The notes: generated by a model from the letters alone, not told the origin. Positions 48,012 to 58,400 are shown, numbered from the stretch's first letter. The stretch is 64,000 bases of DNA from Brasilonema sp. CT11 (GCF_017982655.1 NZ_JABXYX010000011.1:1-64000), one strand, 5' to 3'. Made by a program: numbers and translations.

Positions 48012-49748
48012 ATGACTAGTTGCAGCGTCACAGAATTTCAGGTATCGCAGTTTCAATTGCGAGGGAACAAACGCATGGCTTGGGAAGAACTCTCATCAGT
48101 CTACGAGCAACTACACGAATGTGCAGTCCAAATTGAGGAAATCGCTAAAGCTAAGGAGCGTCAACGTATCGCTCGCGATCTCCATGATTCACTTGGACAA
48201 ACCTTAACAGCGCTGAATATTCAGTTGCAAACTGCTGTCAAGCTTTGGAAGCTCGATCCAACCAAGGCTAAATTTTTTCTAACGCGGGCTCAACGGCTTG
48301 GTGCCAATGCTATTAAAGAAGTACGACAGTCTGTCTGCTCATTACGAGCCACAGAAAATACCAACAAGCCTTTAGAACAACTAATTGAATCTCTAATAGG
48401 AGATTTTCAGCAAGTTAGTGGCTTATCAATCTCGACGTGTATAAACCTATCTACTGCTCTGCCTGAAGATGTTAGTAGCACAATCTATCGAATTGTACAA
48501 GAAGCCTTAACCAATATCTGCAAGCATGCAGCAGCAACAGTAGTCCAAATTCAGATCAGAACCATCCCAGGTAGAGTGAAGGTTGTGATCACAGACAATG
48601 GCAAGGGATTTAAACCAAATACATTGCCAAAAGGATCAAAAGGATTTGGACTACAAGGAATGGCAGAACGAGTAGCAGCTTTAAACGGTCAGTTGCACAT
48701 CGAATCAGAGCCAGCAAAGGGTTGTCGGCTCAAGATTTCACTGCCAATTCTGCAAGAAGTGACACCAGAGAAATCATCAAAGAGTTTTAGTCAGAATAAC
48801 ATTGCTCAGAATAATGATGATTTTTGTATATTGATTGCTGCACGACCAACAGCAAGCTCAGTTATTAATAACAAATATTCTTCGCAGTTGAACCCATCCC
48901 CCAGCCAACAGAAACCCACTGGAGAAGGTTTATCAAACTCAACCTATCAAGCTATTGATGAGAGTTTTCTTCGCCAATGTAAACAAAAATTAACGGATTT
49001 GTTCGGACCGTTCGCTTCTGTTCTAATAAAGGAAACGCTTAAGTCTTCGCCTGGTATTTCCCGACGAGAACTAGTAGAAACCATAGCAGCAAAAATTCCC
49101 GATCCTCAGATTGCTGCCGAATTTCGACAAGCCTTGAACAGCCAGCTCGATATTGAAACAGAGCAAAGTATCAGTCGTCCGTTTACGATTGAATTGCCAT
49201 TCCAGCAAGAGCAGTCACTAGATGATATTGCTGCTGATATTTTGGCTTTGACTGCTACAGAATCAACAACAGACTTGGCTTTCTATTACAATTCACGCTT
49301 AGAAAAGATTTTGGTAGACTATATTGGTTTTCTCGGCTCATCCTTGGTGCAACAAATGACACAACAGGTGCTCAACTGTAAAGAAGTAGTTGCAAGAGTG
49401 TTCTATGACATCCCTAACGCTCAATCAACTGAGTTGGAGGAGCAGGTAACGCTTTTGTTAAACACAACCCTCAGCAAATCAGGAAGCATTGGAGAAGATT
49501 TCTCAACTTCGTCAAGCGATCAAATGATAGATGAGAATTTTCTTTACCAATGCCAGCAACAACTGATAGATTTAATCGGACCGTTCGCTCCATTGCTGAT
49601 CAAGGAAACGCTCAAATCTTGGGCTGGAATTTCCCCATTAGAACTGGTAGACAAGATAGCAAAAAAAATTCCCGATGCTCAGGTGGCTGCTGAATTTAAA
49701 GAGCGGATGTATTTTTGGAACCAGAAGAAAAGTTTGTCCTCATCATAA
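48012..49748 (+). CDS. NarL-type sensor kinase with three copies of a small C-terminal domain
   Basis: 578 residues, cytosolic, no membrane segment. HisKA_3 domain with phosphoacceptor His58 in RIARDLHDSLGQTLTALNIQL. HATPase: IVQEALTNICKHAAA, VVITDNGKGF, GFGLQGMAERVAAL (to about 245). After a linker come three copies of a 60-residue unit. Copies at 316-375 and 507-566 share GPFAxxLIKETLKSxxGISxxELVxxIAxKIPDxQxAAEF; a diverged copy is at about 421-483 (YIGFLGSSLVQQ...IPNAQ). The unit is known to me from cyanobacterial Ser/Thr kinases as an unnamed domain. The cognate regulator follows by 13 bp. Confidence 0.9.
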   Translation: MTSCSVTEFQVSQFQLRGNKRMAWEELSSVYEQLHECAVQIEEIAKAKERQRIARDLHDSLGQTLTALNIQLQTAVKLWKLDPTKAKFFLTRAQRLGANAIKEVRQSVCSLRATENTNKPLEQLIESLIGDFQQVSGLSISTCINLSTALPEDVSSTIYRIVQEALTNICKHAAATVVQIQIRTIPGRVKVVITDNGKGFKPNTLPKGSKGFGLQGMAERVAALNGQLHIESEPAKGCRLKISLPILQEVTPEKSSKSFSQNNIAQNNDDFCILIAARPTASSVINNKYSSQLNPSPSQQKPTGEGLSNSTYQAIDESFLRQCKQKLTDLFGPFASVLIKETLKSSPGISRRELVETIAAKIPDPQIAAEFRQALNSQLDIETEQSISRPFTIELPFQQEQSLDDIAADILALTATESTTDLAFYYNSRLEKILVDYIGFLGSSLVQQMTQQVLNCKEVVARVFYDIPNAQSTELEEQVTLLLNTTLSKSGSIGEDFSTSSSDQMIDENFLYQCQQQLIDLIGPFAPLLIKETLKSWAGISPLELVDKIAKKIPDAQVAAEFKERMYFWNQKKSLSSS

Positions 49749-49761
49749 GCAGGTGCATAAG

Positions 49762-50427
49762 ATGATTCGTTTGTTACTGGTAGATGACCAAAGTCTTGTC
49801 CGCGACGGTATCAAAGCCATGCTGAGCTTAGAACCAGATTTGCAAGTTATAGGTACAGCTGAGAATGGAAAAGCTGCAATCCAGCAAGTAGAAGCTCTGC
49901 AACCAGATGTAGTCCTGATGGATGTGCGGATGCCAGTTATGGATGGCAAGGAGGCTACGCGGATCATTACTCAGCGCTTCCCAAAGATCAAAGTCATTGT
50001 TTTGAGTACCTTTGATGATGATGAATACATTACTGATTCAATGCGGGCTGGTGCTAGAGGATATTTGCTCAAAGATATGCTGTCTGAAGAATTGGCGGAG
50101 TCAATTCGGTTTGTCCATCGTGGTTATACGCATCTAGCCCCTGGACTTATAGAAAAGTTGATGACTCAAGCTTCTAGTTCAGCATCTGGACATCACGAAT
50201 CTACCCCAACTCTTCTGGCTGAGTTACCTGCTAGGGAGCGAGATGTATTGCGTTTAATTGGGACAGGTGCTACCAATCGCGAGATTGCTCAACAGCTTTT
50301 TATTTCCGAAGGAACAGTCAAGTCTTACGTGACTAATCTGTTTAACCGTTTGAATTTAAAGAACCGAGCACAGTTGGCGATTTATGCCACTTCTATCATC
50401 TGGGATAAGAATCAGGATAAATCGTGA
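49762..50427 (+). CDS. NarL/FixJ-type response regulator
   Basis: 221 residues from ATG 49762 (MIRLLLVDDQSLVRDGIKAM); the longer frame from 49675 overlaps the kinase and is not family-like. Receiver with Asp54 in VVLMDVRMPVMDG and the conserved Lys in GYLLKDML. LuxR-type helix-turn-helix at the end (LPARERDVLRLIGTGATNREIAQQLFISEGTVKSYVTNLFNRL). Directly downstream of its partner kinase. Confidence 0.94.
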   Translation: MIRLLLVDDQSLVRDGIKAMLSLEPDLQVIGTAENGKAAIQQVEALQPDVVLMDVRMPVMDGKEATRIITQRFPKIKVIVLSTFDDDEYITDSMRAGARGYLLKDMLSEELAESIRFVHRGYTHLAPGLIEKLMTQASSSASGHHESTPTLLAELPARERDVLRLIGTGATNREIAQQLFISEGTVKSYVTNLFNRLNLKNRAQLAIYATSIIWDKNQDKS

Positions 50428-51045
50428 TGAAAGTTATAAGAATATTTACTTATTGCGTCAACTTTAGTCCAGGGAAATTTATCTATTCGTTGCAGTAGGA
50501 GTCAGACGTTTTTCAGATATTGATTTCTGATTCAAACTTTATAATAAAAATCAAGTGGTTGAGAACTCTTTTCTATAAAAACCATGTTATTCAATTGAAA
50601 AAAATAATATTATCGAAAAAAAGGATTGGTGCAGCATAAACTTTTCTAAGTTATTTCTAAGAAAATTACTAGAACTTTTTTTAAAGCACTGGAAAACTAT
50701 AGGACTCATATTTGATTTTTGCTCAGCTAGGTACATTTGATGTTAAGCGTTAAGAGTTCCCTGTTAAGCGTTCCCTGTCTTGACGAGTAAGTATGGCTAT
50801 CGCTCACGCCACTGGGCTAGCCTAACGCCACGCAAGCAAACATAAATCAAACCGGATTCATATATCAAATACAGGATTTATACAAAGCTTCCTTCAAAAA
50901 GAGAGTTGAGAGGATTTGCAATGTCTGATATTCCTAAAATGCTGTCAAGGCTGCGTGAGTCGTGAAACAGCAGCTTACTGATACTTTGAAACTCTACTTA
51001 AAAATCAGAAAGGTCAAAACTTTACAGTAAAAATTACCATTCTCT
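50428..51045. other. Intergenic region with a conserved block and 20-mer copy 3
   Basis: 618 bp. 50448-50530 resembles 59518-59603, the DNA after the truncated kinase (AACTTTAGTCC, TATCTATT, TTTTTCAGAT shared). TTCCCTGTTAAGCGTTCCCT is at 50757-50776. A 14-codon frame with a GAGAGG site (ATG 50921, MSDIPKMLSRLRES) is too short to call. No other gene. Confidence 0.5.
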
Positions 51046-52347
51046 ATGCGAAATACAACAGTTAAAAGTATGTTTGTTCGCGATATTCACAACTGCAAGC
51101 CACCTTTTTTTACTTCACAGAGGACTCATAAAGCTTTAGAGTCCAAAGTGGAAAAGCTTCTTGATCAATTACGTAATGCTAATGAAGAAATATATCGTGA
51201 AAAAGTTGCGCGTCTGCAGGCAGAGGAAGAACTAGAAAAGTCGGTTTTTTTACTACAGGCGACTCTAGAATCTACTACAGAAAGTGTTATTGCAATCAAC
51301 TTTAACGGACGTATTGTTAGCTTTAATCATAAATTTGTCCAAATGTGGCAGATTCCAGAGTCTATCATGAAATCACGCAACCATAAGCAATGCCTAAGTT
51401 TTTATCAAAACCAACTTAAAGATCCAGAAAGCTTTACTGGGCGTATTCAAAAACTAGATAGCGAAACAGATATTGAGGGTGACTCTACTCTAGAGTTAAA
51501 AGATGGTCGAATTTTCCAGCAATACTGGCGACCTTTGCTCCTTAATAATAAAATCATCGGCACAGTATGGAGTTTTCGCAACATCACCAACAGTTTACAA
51601 GCAGAAAAAGAAACTCCTGACACCATACCACAAGAAGAGGAGATTGGTGAGCACAAACAGGAATTGATATCCATGATTTGTCATGAATTCCGCTCTTCAC
51701 TGAATCTGATTTCATTCTCCACTAGCTTATTGAAACGTCATCTTCATAGTTGGAGTGAGCAGAAAAAGTTACAGTGTCTGCAACGGGTTCAAACAACAAT
51801 TGAACAGATGAATCAATTAATGGATGAAGTTTTCATTATTGATACAGTACAAGCAGGAAAGCTAAAGTTCGAGCCGAAACCACTGAATTTACTCCAATTC
51901 TGTCATGACATATTGGCTCAAATAAATTTGAGCGAAAGTAACCAGCACACAGTTACCTTTGTCAGTCAGGGTGATTGTCAAGTAGTTTGTATGGATAAAA
52001 AATTACTGCAGCCCATTCTCACGAATTTACTCTCGAATGCACTCAAGTATTCTCCAAAGGACAGCACAGTTGATATGGTGCTTTCTTGCCAAGATGAAAA
52101 AGTTATTTTCCAGATAAAAGATAGAGGAATTGGCATTCCCAAAACAGATCAACAACTATTGTTTGAACCATTTCATCGCGGTGAGAATGTTGGTGATATC
52201 CCAGGTAATGGACTGGGGCTAGCAATTGTCAAAAAGCTTGTGGATGTACATGGTGGTCAAATTATTGTGGATAGTGAAGTTGCAAAAGGTACTACGTTCA
52301 CAATCACATTGCCATTATGCAAACCAGTAACAATGACTAAACATTGA
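51046..52347 (+). CDS. PAS-domain sensor histidine kinase
   Basis: 433 residues, cytosolic. N-terminal coiled coil (about 25-70), PAS (about 70-180: LQATLESTTESVIAINFNGRIVSFNHKFVQMW), HisKA with His213 in ISMICHEFRSSLNLISFSTSLL, HATPase with NLLSNALKYSPKDS, IKDRGIGIPKTDQQLLFEPFHRG and GNGLGLAIVKKLVDVHGG. All kinase boxes are intact. The next gene, a receiver-AraC protein, begins at or just after its stop and is the likely partner. Confidence 0.93.
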   Translation: MRNTTVKSMFVRDIHNCKPPFFTSQRTHKALESKVEKLLDQLRNANEEIYREKVARLQAEEELEKSVFLLQATLESTTESVIAINFNGRIVSFNHKFVQMWQIPESIMKSRNHKQCLSFYQNQLKDPESFTGRIQKLDSETDIEGDSTLELKDGRIFQQYWRPLLLNNKIIGTVWSFRNITNSLQAEKETPDTIPQEEEIGEHKQELISMICHEFRSSLNLISFSTSLLKRHLHSWSEQKKLQCLQRVQTTIEQMNQLMDEVFIIDTVQAGKLKFEPKPLNLLQFCHDILAQINLSESNQHTVTFVSQGDCQVVCMDKKLLQPILTNLLSNALKYSPKDSTVDMVLSCQDEKVIFQIKDRGIGIPKTDQQLLFEPFHRGENVGDIPGNGLGLAIVKKLVDVHGGQIIVDSEVAKGTTFTITLPLCKPVTMTKH

Positions 52348-52355
52348 AGAAAACC

Positions 52356-53153
52356 ATGACAAAAGTTTTAGTGATTGAAGATGAGGCAGAAAATAGAAAT
52401 CTTTTTCTAGAATGCTTGGAGACGGAAGGGTTTGATGCCATTAGTGCAGAAAACGGTCTTGTTGGCGTCGAAAAAGCACAAGAACACGTGCCTGACTTGA
52501 TACTTTGTGATATTGTAATGCCGCAACTAGATGGTTACGGTGTTCTTACCTCGTTACGCCAAAACCGGGTAACAGCGATGATTCCCTTCATTTTTCTTAC
52601 TGCCAAGAGTACCACGGCTGAAGTTCGTCAAGGCATGAAGCTGGGAGCTGATGACTATCTTAGCAAACCTACGACTGTAGAGGAATTATTGGGAGCGATC
52701 GCCACCCGGCTAGAAAAACAAGCAGCCATCAGGCAGTGGTACGCTGCTCAGTTACAACAAGTCACAGCACCACCTCCTACTGACACTACTCTGCCAGCAG
52801 ATCCCCAGTCAATTTTTCCTGTTTTCCCTCAACTAAAAGAAGTGTTCGACTTTATCGAAGCCAATTATGAGCAGTCAATTAACTTGAGTGACGTAGCCCA
52901 GGCAGTTGGTTACGCCCCAGCTTACTTAACAGATCTCGTACGACGTCAGACGGGAAAAACGGTGCATCAATGGATTGTAGAGCGCCGGATGGCAAAGGCA
53001 TGCTCCTTGCTTCTGGAAACCAACCAGTCAATGGAGCAGATTGCTGAGGCAGTGGGATATCATTATACAGGCTGTTTGTTTCGTCAGTTTCGCATCAGCT
53101 TTGGAACGACTCCTCAAGTTTGGCGAAACCAACACCGCTCTAGTCCTGAGTGA
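52356..53153 (+). CDS. Response regulator with AraC-type DNA-binding domain
   Basis: 265 residues from ATG 52356 (MTKVLVIEDEAENRN); TTG 52344, overlapping the kinase stop by 4 bp, would add MKKT. Receiver with Asp52 in LILCDIVMPQLDG and Lys in DDYLSKPTT. The AraC-type double helix-turn-helix (about 160-262) has NLSDVAQAVGYAPAYLTDLVRRQTGKTVHQWIVERRM and MEQIAEAVGYHYTGCLFRQFRISFGTTPQVWR. It pairs with the upstream PAS kinase. Its last 14 bp overlap the end of the convergent protease gene. Targets unknown; the lanthipeptide genes 2 kb away are candidates by position only. Confidence 0.92.
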   Translation: MTKVLVIEDEAENRNLFLECLETEGFDAISAENGLVGVEKAQEHVPDLILCDIVMPQLDGYGVLTSLRQNRVTAMIPFIFLTAKSTTAEVRQGMKLGADDYLSKPTTVEELLGAIATRLEKQAAIRQWYAAQLQQVTAPPPTDTTLPADPQSIFPVFPQLKEVFDFIEANYEQSINLSDVAQAVGYAPAYLTDLVRRQTGKTVHQWIVERRMAKACSLLLETNQSMEQIAEAVGYHYTGCLFRQFRISFGTTPQVWRNQHRSSPE

Positions 53154-54354
53154 TTAGTCCTGAATGAACTAAGGTGAGGGCTTGGGAATTTACCTGATTC
53201 CGTTTTAGGAGTAGACCAGCAATCAGAACGCTAACACACAGCAAAGCTGGGGCCGCAGAAGGTTCGGGGATAGTTGTCGGTTTGGGTTGCACACCCAGTG
53301 CGAGGATAGCTTGATCTCCCCTAATCAAACCAAAGCCATGTCTGGAGTCGAAGCCCGGCGAAGGGTTATAAGCTGTATTTCTCAGAGCATTGTAGATTTC
53401 CGTGGGCGTTGCGTTCGGGTTTGCCTGTTGTAGCAGTGCTGCTACTGCAGCTGTAAACGGAGCTGATGCCGAGGTGCCGAAGAAGCTGAAGAAGCGTGAG
53501 TTGGCATCAATAGATGAATCTCCTCCTAAGTTGAAAGAAATTGGCAGCACATCCGGAGCCACAACATCAGGCTTCAGGGAACCTGGGTTACCTTCTGAAG
53601 AGAAGGGTTCCAGTTGTCCCTGCTCTACAACAACACCGAATCTTTGGTTTGAGTAAGATTGGGCGTTCCCGTAGTACACTGCTCCAACGGTCAGCGCATT
53701 TGGGTTATTTGCGTGCCCGTATATTGAGGTATTGGGAAAATCATTACCAGCGCCAGTGAAGTAAGAAATCCCCTGATTGAATACCGCGTCAATCGCCTGG
53801 TTGATAGAACCATTAGGAGGCTCTAGATCTAGAAGGTTTGAGGGTGCATCAGGAGTATTCTGGGGGAGTAAACCGATATCATCCACGATGATGTCTGCTC
53901 CAGCAGACGCCAGAGCTTGAATGGCTTGACCAATGGAATCTACGCCACCTGTACCTGTGTAAAACGCCAACTTGGCCCCTGGAGCCACAGCATGAATGAG
54001 TTGCGATATGGCGCGACCCTCATCTATGGCATCAGACCCAGTGTAGTCCTTCAGCACATTAATGCCAGATGGTAGGTAGCCATTGGCTACATTGGTTGCA
54101 TAGGTGTCTGCATTGCCAGAGACGTCGAAAGTTTGTGCTGTGGCAAAGCTATCGGATATTACTCCAATGGTGATTCCAGTACCGTCTAGACTGTAGCGAT
54201 CCCGTAAAATATCAATCCCTGTAGCTTTGGCTGCTGGCTCCATCGGCAGGGTGAAGGTAGCCGCTTGAACCTTAGCAACAAAGCTTCCAAGTAGTACAGT
54301 CGTCCCAATTACCCCTGAAGTAACAATTCTTTGAAGGAGTTTTAAATTTCTCAT
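53140..54354 (-). CDS. S8-like (subtilisin-fold) secreted protein with PEP-CTERM signal
   Basis: 404 residues from ATG 54354; TTG 54375 adds seven residues. Signal peptide (about 1-31, ending VQAA). Subtilase fold: Asp68 in GITIGVISDSF, a late catalytic-serine motif FFGTSASAPFTAAVAALLQQA, and DAVFNQGISYFTGAGND. The HGTH histidine motif is not seen: the corresponding part reads DEGRAISQLIHAVAPGAKLAF, as in a group of divergent subtilases. The C-terminus has PEPSAAPALLCVSVLIAGLLLKRN, a PEP-CTERM sorting signal, followed by 17 extra residues. Same strand as, and 0.6 kb downstream of, the lanthipeptide precursor. Confidence 0.88.
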   Translation of the reverse strand: MRNLKLLQRIVTSGVIGTTVLLGSFVAKVQAATFTLPMEPAAKATGIDILRDRYSLDGTGITIGVISDSFATAQTFDVSGNADTYATNVANGYLPSGINVLKDYTGSDAIDEGRAISQLIHAVAPGAKLAFYTGTGGVDSIGQAIQALASAGADIIVDDIGLLPQNTPDAPSNLLDLEPPNGSINQAIDAVFNQGISYFTGAGNDFPNTSIYGHANNPNALTVGAVYYGNAQSYSNQRFGVVVEQGQLEPFSSEGNPGSLKPDVVAPDVLPISFNLGGDSSIDANSRFFSFFGTSASAPFTAAVAALLQQANPNATPTEIYNALRNTAYNPSPGFDSRHGFGLIRGDQAILALGVQPKPTTIPEPSAAPALLCVSVLIAGLLLKRNQVNSQALTLVHSGLITQD

Positions 54355-54987
54355 GGCTTTTAAGGATCTTCTCAAAATTCACTTTTATTAGCTTAGGTGT
54401 AATTTAATGCTGATTATTGGTTAGCTAAGATTACACTTACAATCGGTCTTTAGCATTGTGAACCATCCCTCCTGACTTCTAGCATCTTAGGGAGTGTTTC
54501 AGTATATAAGATTTCATTTTACAAGGTTGTGGTATAAAAGTACAACATATGCAACTAACAGTATTTTTTTCATACCCTTGGCATTGTTGTTTCTCATATT
54601 AATGATTAACCAAATTCATTATCTGACTTTTCACGGGATGTGGAAAAGAAAAACTGGTTGCGACTAAGCATCGCAAACTATGGACTAATAAACTGAAACA
54701 TTAATTATGTTAAGGGTACAAGAAAACCCAGTGATACTAGCAGAACTTTCTGTCATGGTTCACTGGGCGATAGTACTTTGGATGTAAGTAGGTCAACATT
54801 GAAAAACACAAAATAGATTCTTTGTGATTACTTCGCTACCCTATCCTTCAGGGTCTACGGGAAGCCGCTTCGTATCTACATTGCGTTCCGTATGCCCTCC
54901 GGGCACGCTACGCGCTCCGTAATGACATTTTATGTTTCATGTTTGTTGAGCTACTTACTACTGATTATTAGCTTGTTAAACTTAGCC
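54355..54987. other. Intergenic region with a palindromic repeat cluster
   Basis: 633 bp between the S8-like gene and the lanthipeptide precursor. 54830-54922 contains GC-rich hairpin words (CCTTCAGGG, GCCCTCCGGGC). The rest is AT-rich. I looked for a second precursor (ELxxxxLexVxGG leader) on both strands and found none. Confidence 0.5.
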
Positions 54988-55191
54988 TTACTTTACGTTG
55001 TTGGCGTTCCTGTAAAAAGTCCAGCCAATACAATCACTATATTTGCTCCAGTTCTTACAACGGCCACCTGCGACTCCTTCGAGAGCTTCGTCAGATAATT
55101 CTCCTTCAGCAAATTGTGTGGTTGACTCTTGCTCAAACTCAGAGTTAGAGTTCATAGCTTGAGAGATAACTTTCTTCAGTTCGTCTTGCAT
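54988..55191 (-). CDS. lanA: Class II lanthipeptide precursor peptide
   Basis: 67 residues. An AGGAG ribosome-binding site (55200-55204 on the minus strand) sits 8 nt before the ATG. The acidic leader (1-43) ends ELSDEALEGVAGG, a classic double-glycine leader of LanM substrates. The 24-residue core (44-67) has Cys45 and Cys54, Ser49 and Ser52, Thr58, three aromatic W/Y pairs and a basic end. Only two Cys allow at most two thioether rings. The synthetase gene is divergent, 264 bp away. No C39 transporter/protease is in the window. The assignment rests on leader, size and neighbour. Confidence 0.88.
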   Translation of the reverse strand: MQDELKKVISQAMNSNSEFEQESTTQFAEGELSDEALEGVAGGRCKNWSKYSDCIGWTFYRNANNVK

Positions 55192-55455
55192 GATTTTGTC
55201 TCCTGTTTTCTAATTTGTGATGTCAATTTACTCTTGATACTTACTACAATAGCTAGCTTCAAAGAGAGCGTCAATTTGATTTTTTTAGAAGACAAACTAA
55301 ATAATGATCAGTCAGTCAAAAAAATAATCTAAAGATTTTGGAGTCAAAACTAAAAAATTTGAATTGTGATGCATAGTTGATATTATCTAAAATTCAAATT
55401 TGAAACTAATAGAACAAATATTCTGAACTCAATAAAAACAAAGGATACAAATAAC
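55192..55455. promoter_or_regulatory. Divergent promoter region of lanA and lanM
   Basis: 264 AT-rich bp between the two divergent start codons. It must contain both promoters. AAAATTTGAATTGTG and AAAATTCAAATTTGA (about 55352-55405) form loose inverted words that could be an operator. Confidence 0.45.
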
Positions 55456-58400
55456 ATGGATGTTTCACAGCAAGATTTACTTAAAATAGCCGAGCAAGCC
55501 AGTACACTCGTTGAGAGATTGGGTAATTGCTTTGTTCCGGATGAAGCTGAGGACAACAACAAGTTAGCTATGTCTCGCTTGAAAGCATGGTGTCAGGTGG
55601 TAGCACAAAGCAACCCAGAAAAGTTAGCCAAACGCCTTGTCTGGGATGAGCTGGATTCTGGCACTATTGTTAAGGTTCTCGGTGCTGTCCGTCTCGTCAA
55701 TGGGGAACAACTGCCCGTTTGGACGGAAACTTTGCGGGAAGCATTGCAAACTGATTGGGACACAGCTTATACAAGTACCAATCGCTGTCTGGAAACTGAA
55801 GAGCCAATTCCTTTTGAAGAAGTTTATCTGCCCTTTGTTTATATAGCGCAGCAAAAACTAATTGCACAGGTTGGTGCTAGTTGGCAATTGCTGTCCGAAG
55901 CAGTCCACATCAGCTTGGAACGTCAACTGCTATCGAAGTTCGCGTCTCTTGGTGTCCGGGCTTTAGACCTTGAGTTTTCAAAATTTAAAGCACAGAAGCA
56001 ATCTGCTGACATTTCCTTAACCCAACAGCAAAGTGAACATTCTAATGTGCAGTATCAAACTTTTGTTAAAGACTTAAAAGCAGAAGGACTGTTATCTTTC
56101 TTTCAAAAGTACAGTGTATTAGCACGGCTAGTGGCGACCACAATAGATTTTTGGGTAGAAGAAAAAGCGGAATTTTTTCAGCGGTTAGCATCAGATTTAC
56201 CAACCATCCAGCAAACGTTCCAAGAAAAAACAGCTCATATTGTTGCAATCCAATTTGAACTCTCCGATCCTCACAACCGGGGACGCTCCGTAATGGCTGT
56301 GACTTTTGAGTCTGGATTGAAGGTAATATATAAACCTAGAGGCTTAACTTTAGAAGCTACGTATTTTCAGTTACTCGCTTGGTGTAATCAGTATTTTGTA
56401 GAGACGTTGCATGCAACGTCTCTACACCCGTTCAAGATAATCAAAGTTATTAACTGCAAGACTCATGGCTGGATGGAGTATGTAGAGCATTTGCCTTGTG
56501 AATATGAGATAGCAGCACAGCGATACTATCAGCGTGTCGGAATGCTTCTGTGTTTAGTTTATTTGCTCCAAGGCAATGACTGCCATCAGGAAAATCTCAT
56601 CGCCTGTGGAGAACATCCGGTGCTGGTAGATTTGGAAACCCTTCTCCATCCCTATGCTCGCGAGGTTAATCCTACAGAGGAAGAGGAAGTAGGCGCACAA
56701 TCTCTAGCGGGTTTGCAATTGTTTGAAGATTCAGTGTTGCGGACTGGACTACTGCCAAGATGGGAATTTGGGGCAGATGGAGGCAAAGCTCACGATATTA
56801 GTGGTTTAGGAGGATTTGGCGAGCAGGAAATTCCTGTTCCCATACAAAAGTGGCAGAACATCAATACTGATAACATGGCATTGGAGTATGAGCCTGGTAT
56901 TATGTCAGCTGCCAACAATGTACCTTCGCTCAATGGCATCGCCCTTTTACCTTGTGATTACGTTAATGAAATTGTAGATGGTTTCCAAAAGATGTATCAG
57001 TTCTTGTTAGAACGACGAGAGGCTCTTTTAAAAACTGATAGTCCTTTGCCTCCTCTAGCTCATCAGAGAGTAAGATTTTTGTTTCGTAATACTCACGTCT
57101 ATGGTCATTTTTTGGAAAAAACCCTCTATCCACAATTTTTGCAGCATGGTGTAGACCGCAGTATTGAACTGGATGTGCTGAGTCGGGCATTTTTGGCAGC
57201 AAAAGAAAAACCCTCTATCTGGTCACTGCTTGCACTAGAACTACAAGCTATGGAACAAATGGATATTCCTTATTTCTTTGCTGACTCAAGCAGTGATGCT
57301 CTGACACTCAACTCTGAGTTAGTCATTAAGGGATATTTTAAAGAACCTAGTTATAACCGCATGATTTCTCGTCTACAGCAGCTTAATGATGGAGATTTAG
57401 CTCAACAGATTGGAATTATTCGGGGTTCTTTTTACTCACGGGTTGCTCGTGGCATGACTAATATTGCATCCACTCAGCGTGTTAGTGTTGGTTTGGATCT
57501 CAATGCAATCACTCCTTTAACACAAGCACAACTGGTACAAGAGGCAGTAGAGATTGCGAAAGAATTGCAAAAACGAGCAATTTACGCTCCTGACGGTAGT
57601 GTGACCTGGATTGGCATGGGATACCTCCCTAAAGCTCAACGGATGCAACTTCAGCCTTTGGGCTATGGCTTGTACGATGGTATTTGCGGAGTTGCTCTGT
57701 TTTTTGCGGCGTTGGCAAAAGTTACTGGTGATGAGGGATTTCGAGGTTTCGCATTGAGCGCCTTGCAAGACCTGAAAAAAACCTTACAGCACACAGAACC
57801 GAATGACCAAGTAAAATTTACCAAGGAAATAGGTATTGGTGGAGCGACTGGATTAGGGTCTATTATTTATACATTGGTACAAGTCAGTCAGTTTCTGGAT
57901 GAACCGGAGCTTCTCGATATTGCGAGTCTTGCAGCTTCATTGATAAGCCAAGAAAGCATTGAGAGCGATCGCCAATTTGACACAATCATTGGGGCAGCAG
58001 GGACAATACTAGGATTACTAACTTTGTACCAAGCAAAGCCAAACCCAGCCATTCTCGATCAAGCCCAATCCCTAGGTTATCACCTACTCAATAACCGCAC
58101 CAAGAGCGAGACTGGATTTAGAGCTTGGGCAACTTTGGAAGACAAGTTAGCAACGGGAATTTCTCATGGTGCAGCCGGCATTGCCTACGCCTTACTGCGA
58201 TTGTACAAAACTACTCAAGACCCGGTTTTTCTGGAAGCAGCAGAGGAAGCGATCGCCTATGAACGCAGCGTCTTCTCACCCAATGATGGTAACTGGCCAG
58301 ATGTACGAAATTTTTCCCTTAACAAGAGTAAACTATCCTTTATGACGAGTTGGTGTCATGGTGCTCCTGGTATTGGTTTAGCTCGTTTGGGAGCTCTTTC

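Noticed and set aside
50921-50965. 14-codon frame MSDIPKMLSRLRES with a purine-rich upstream site
   Set aside because: Too short and without conservation evidence; may be a leader or gene remnant.
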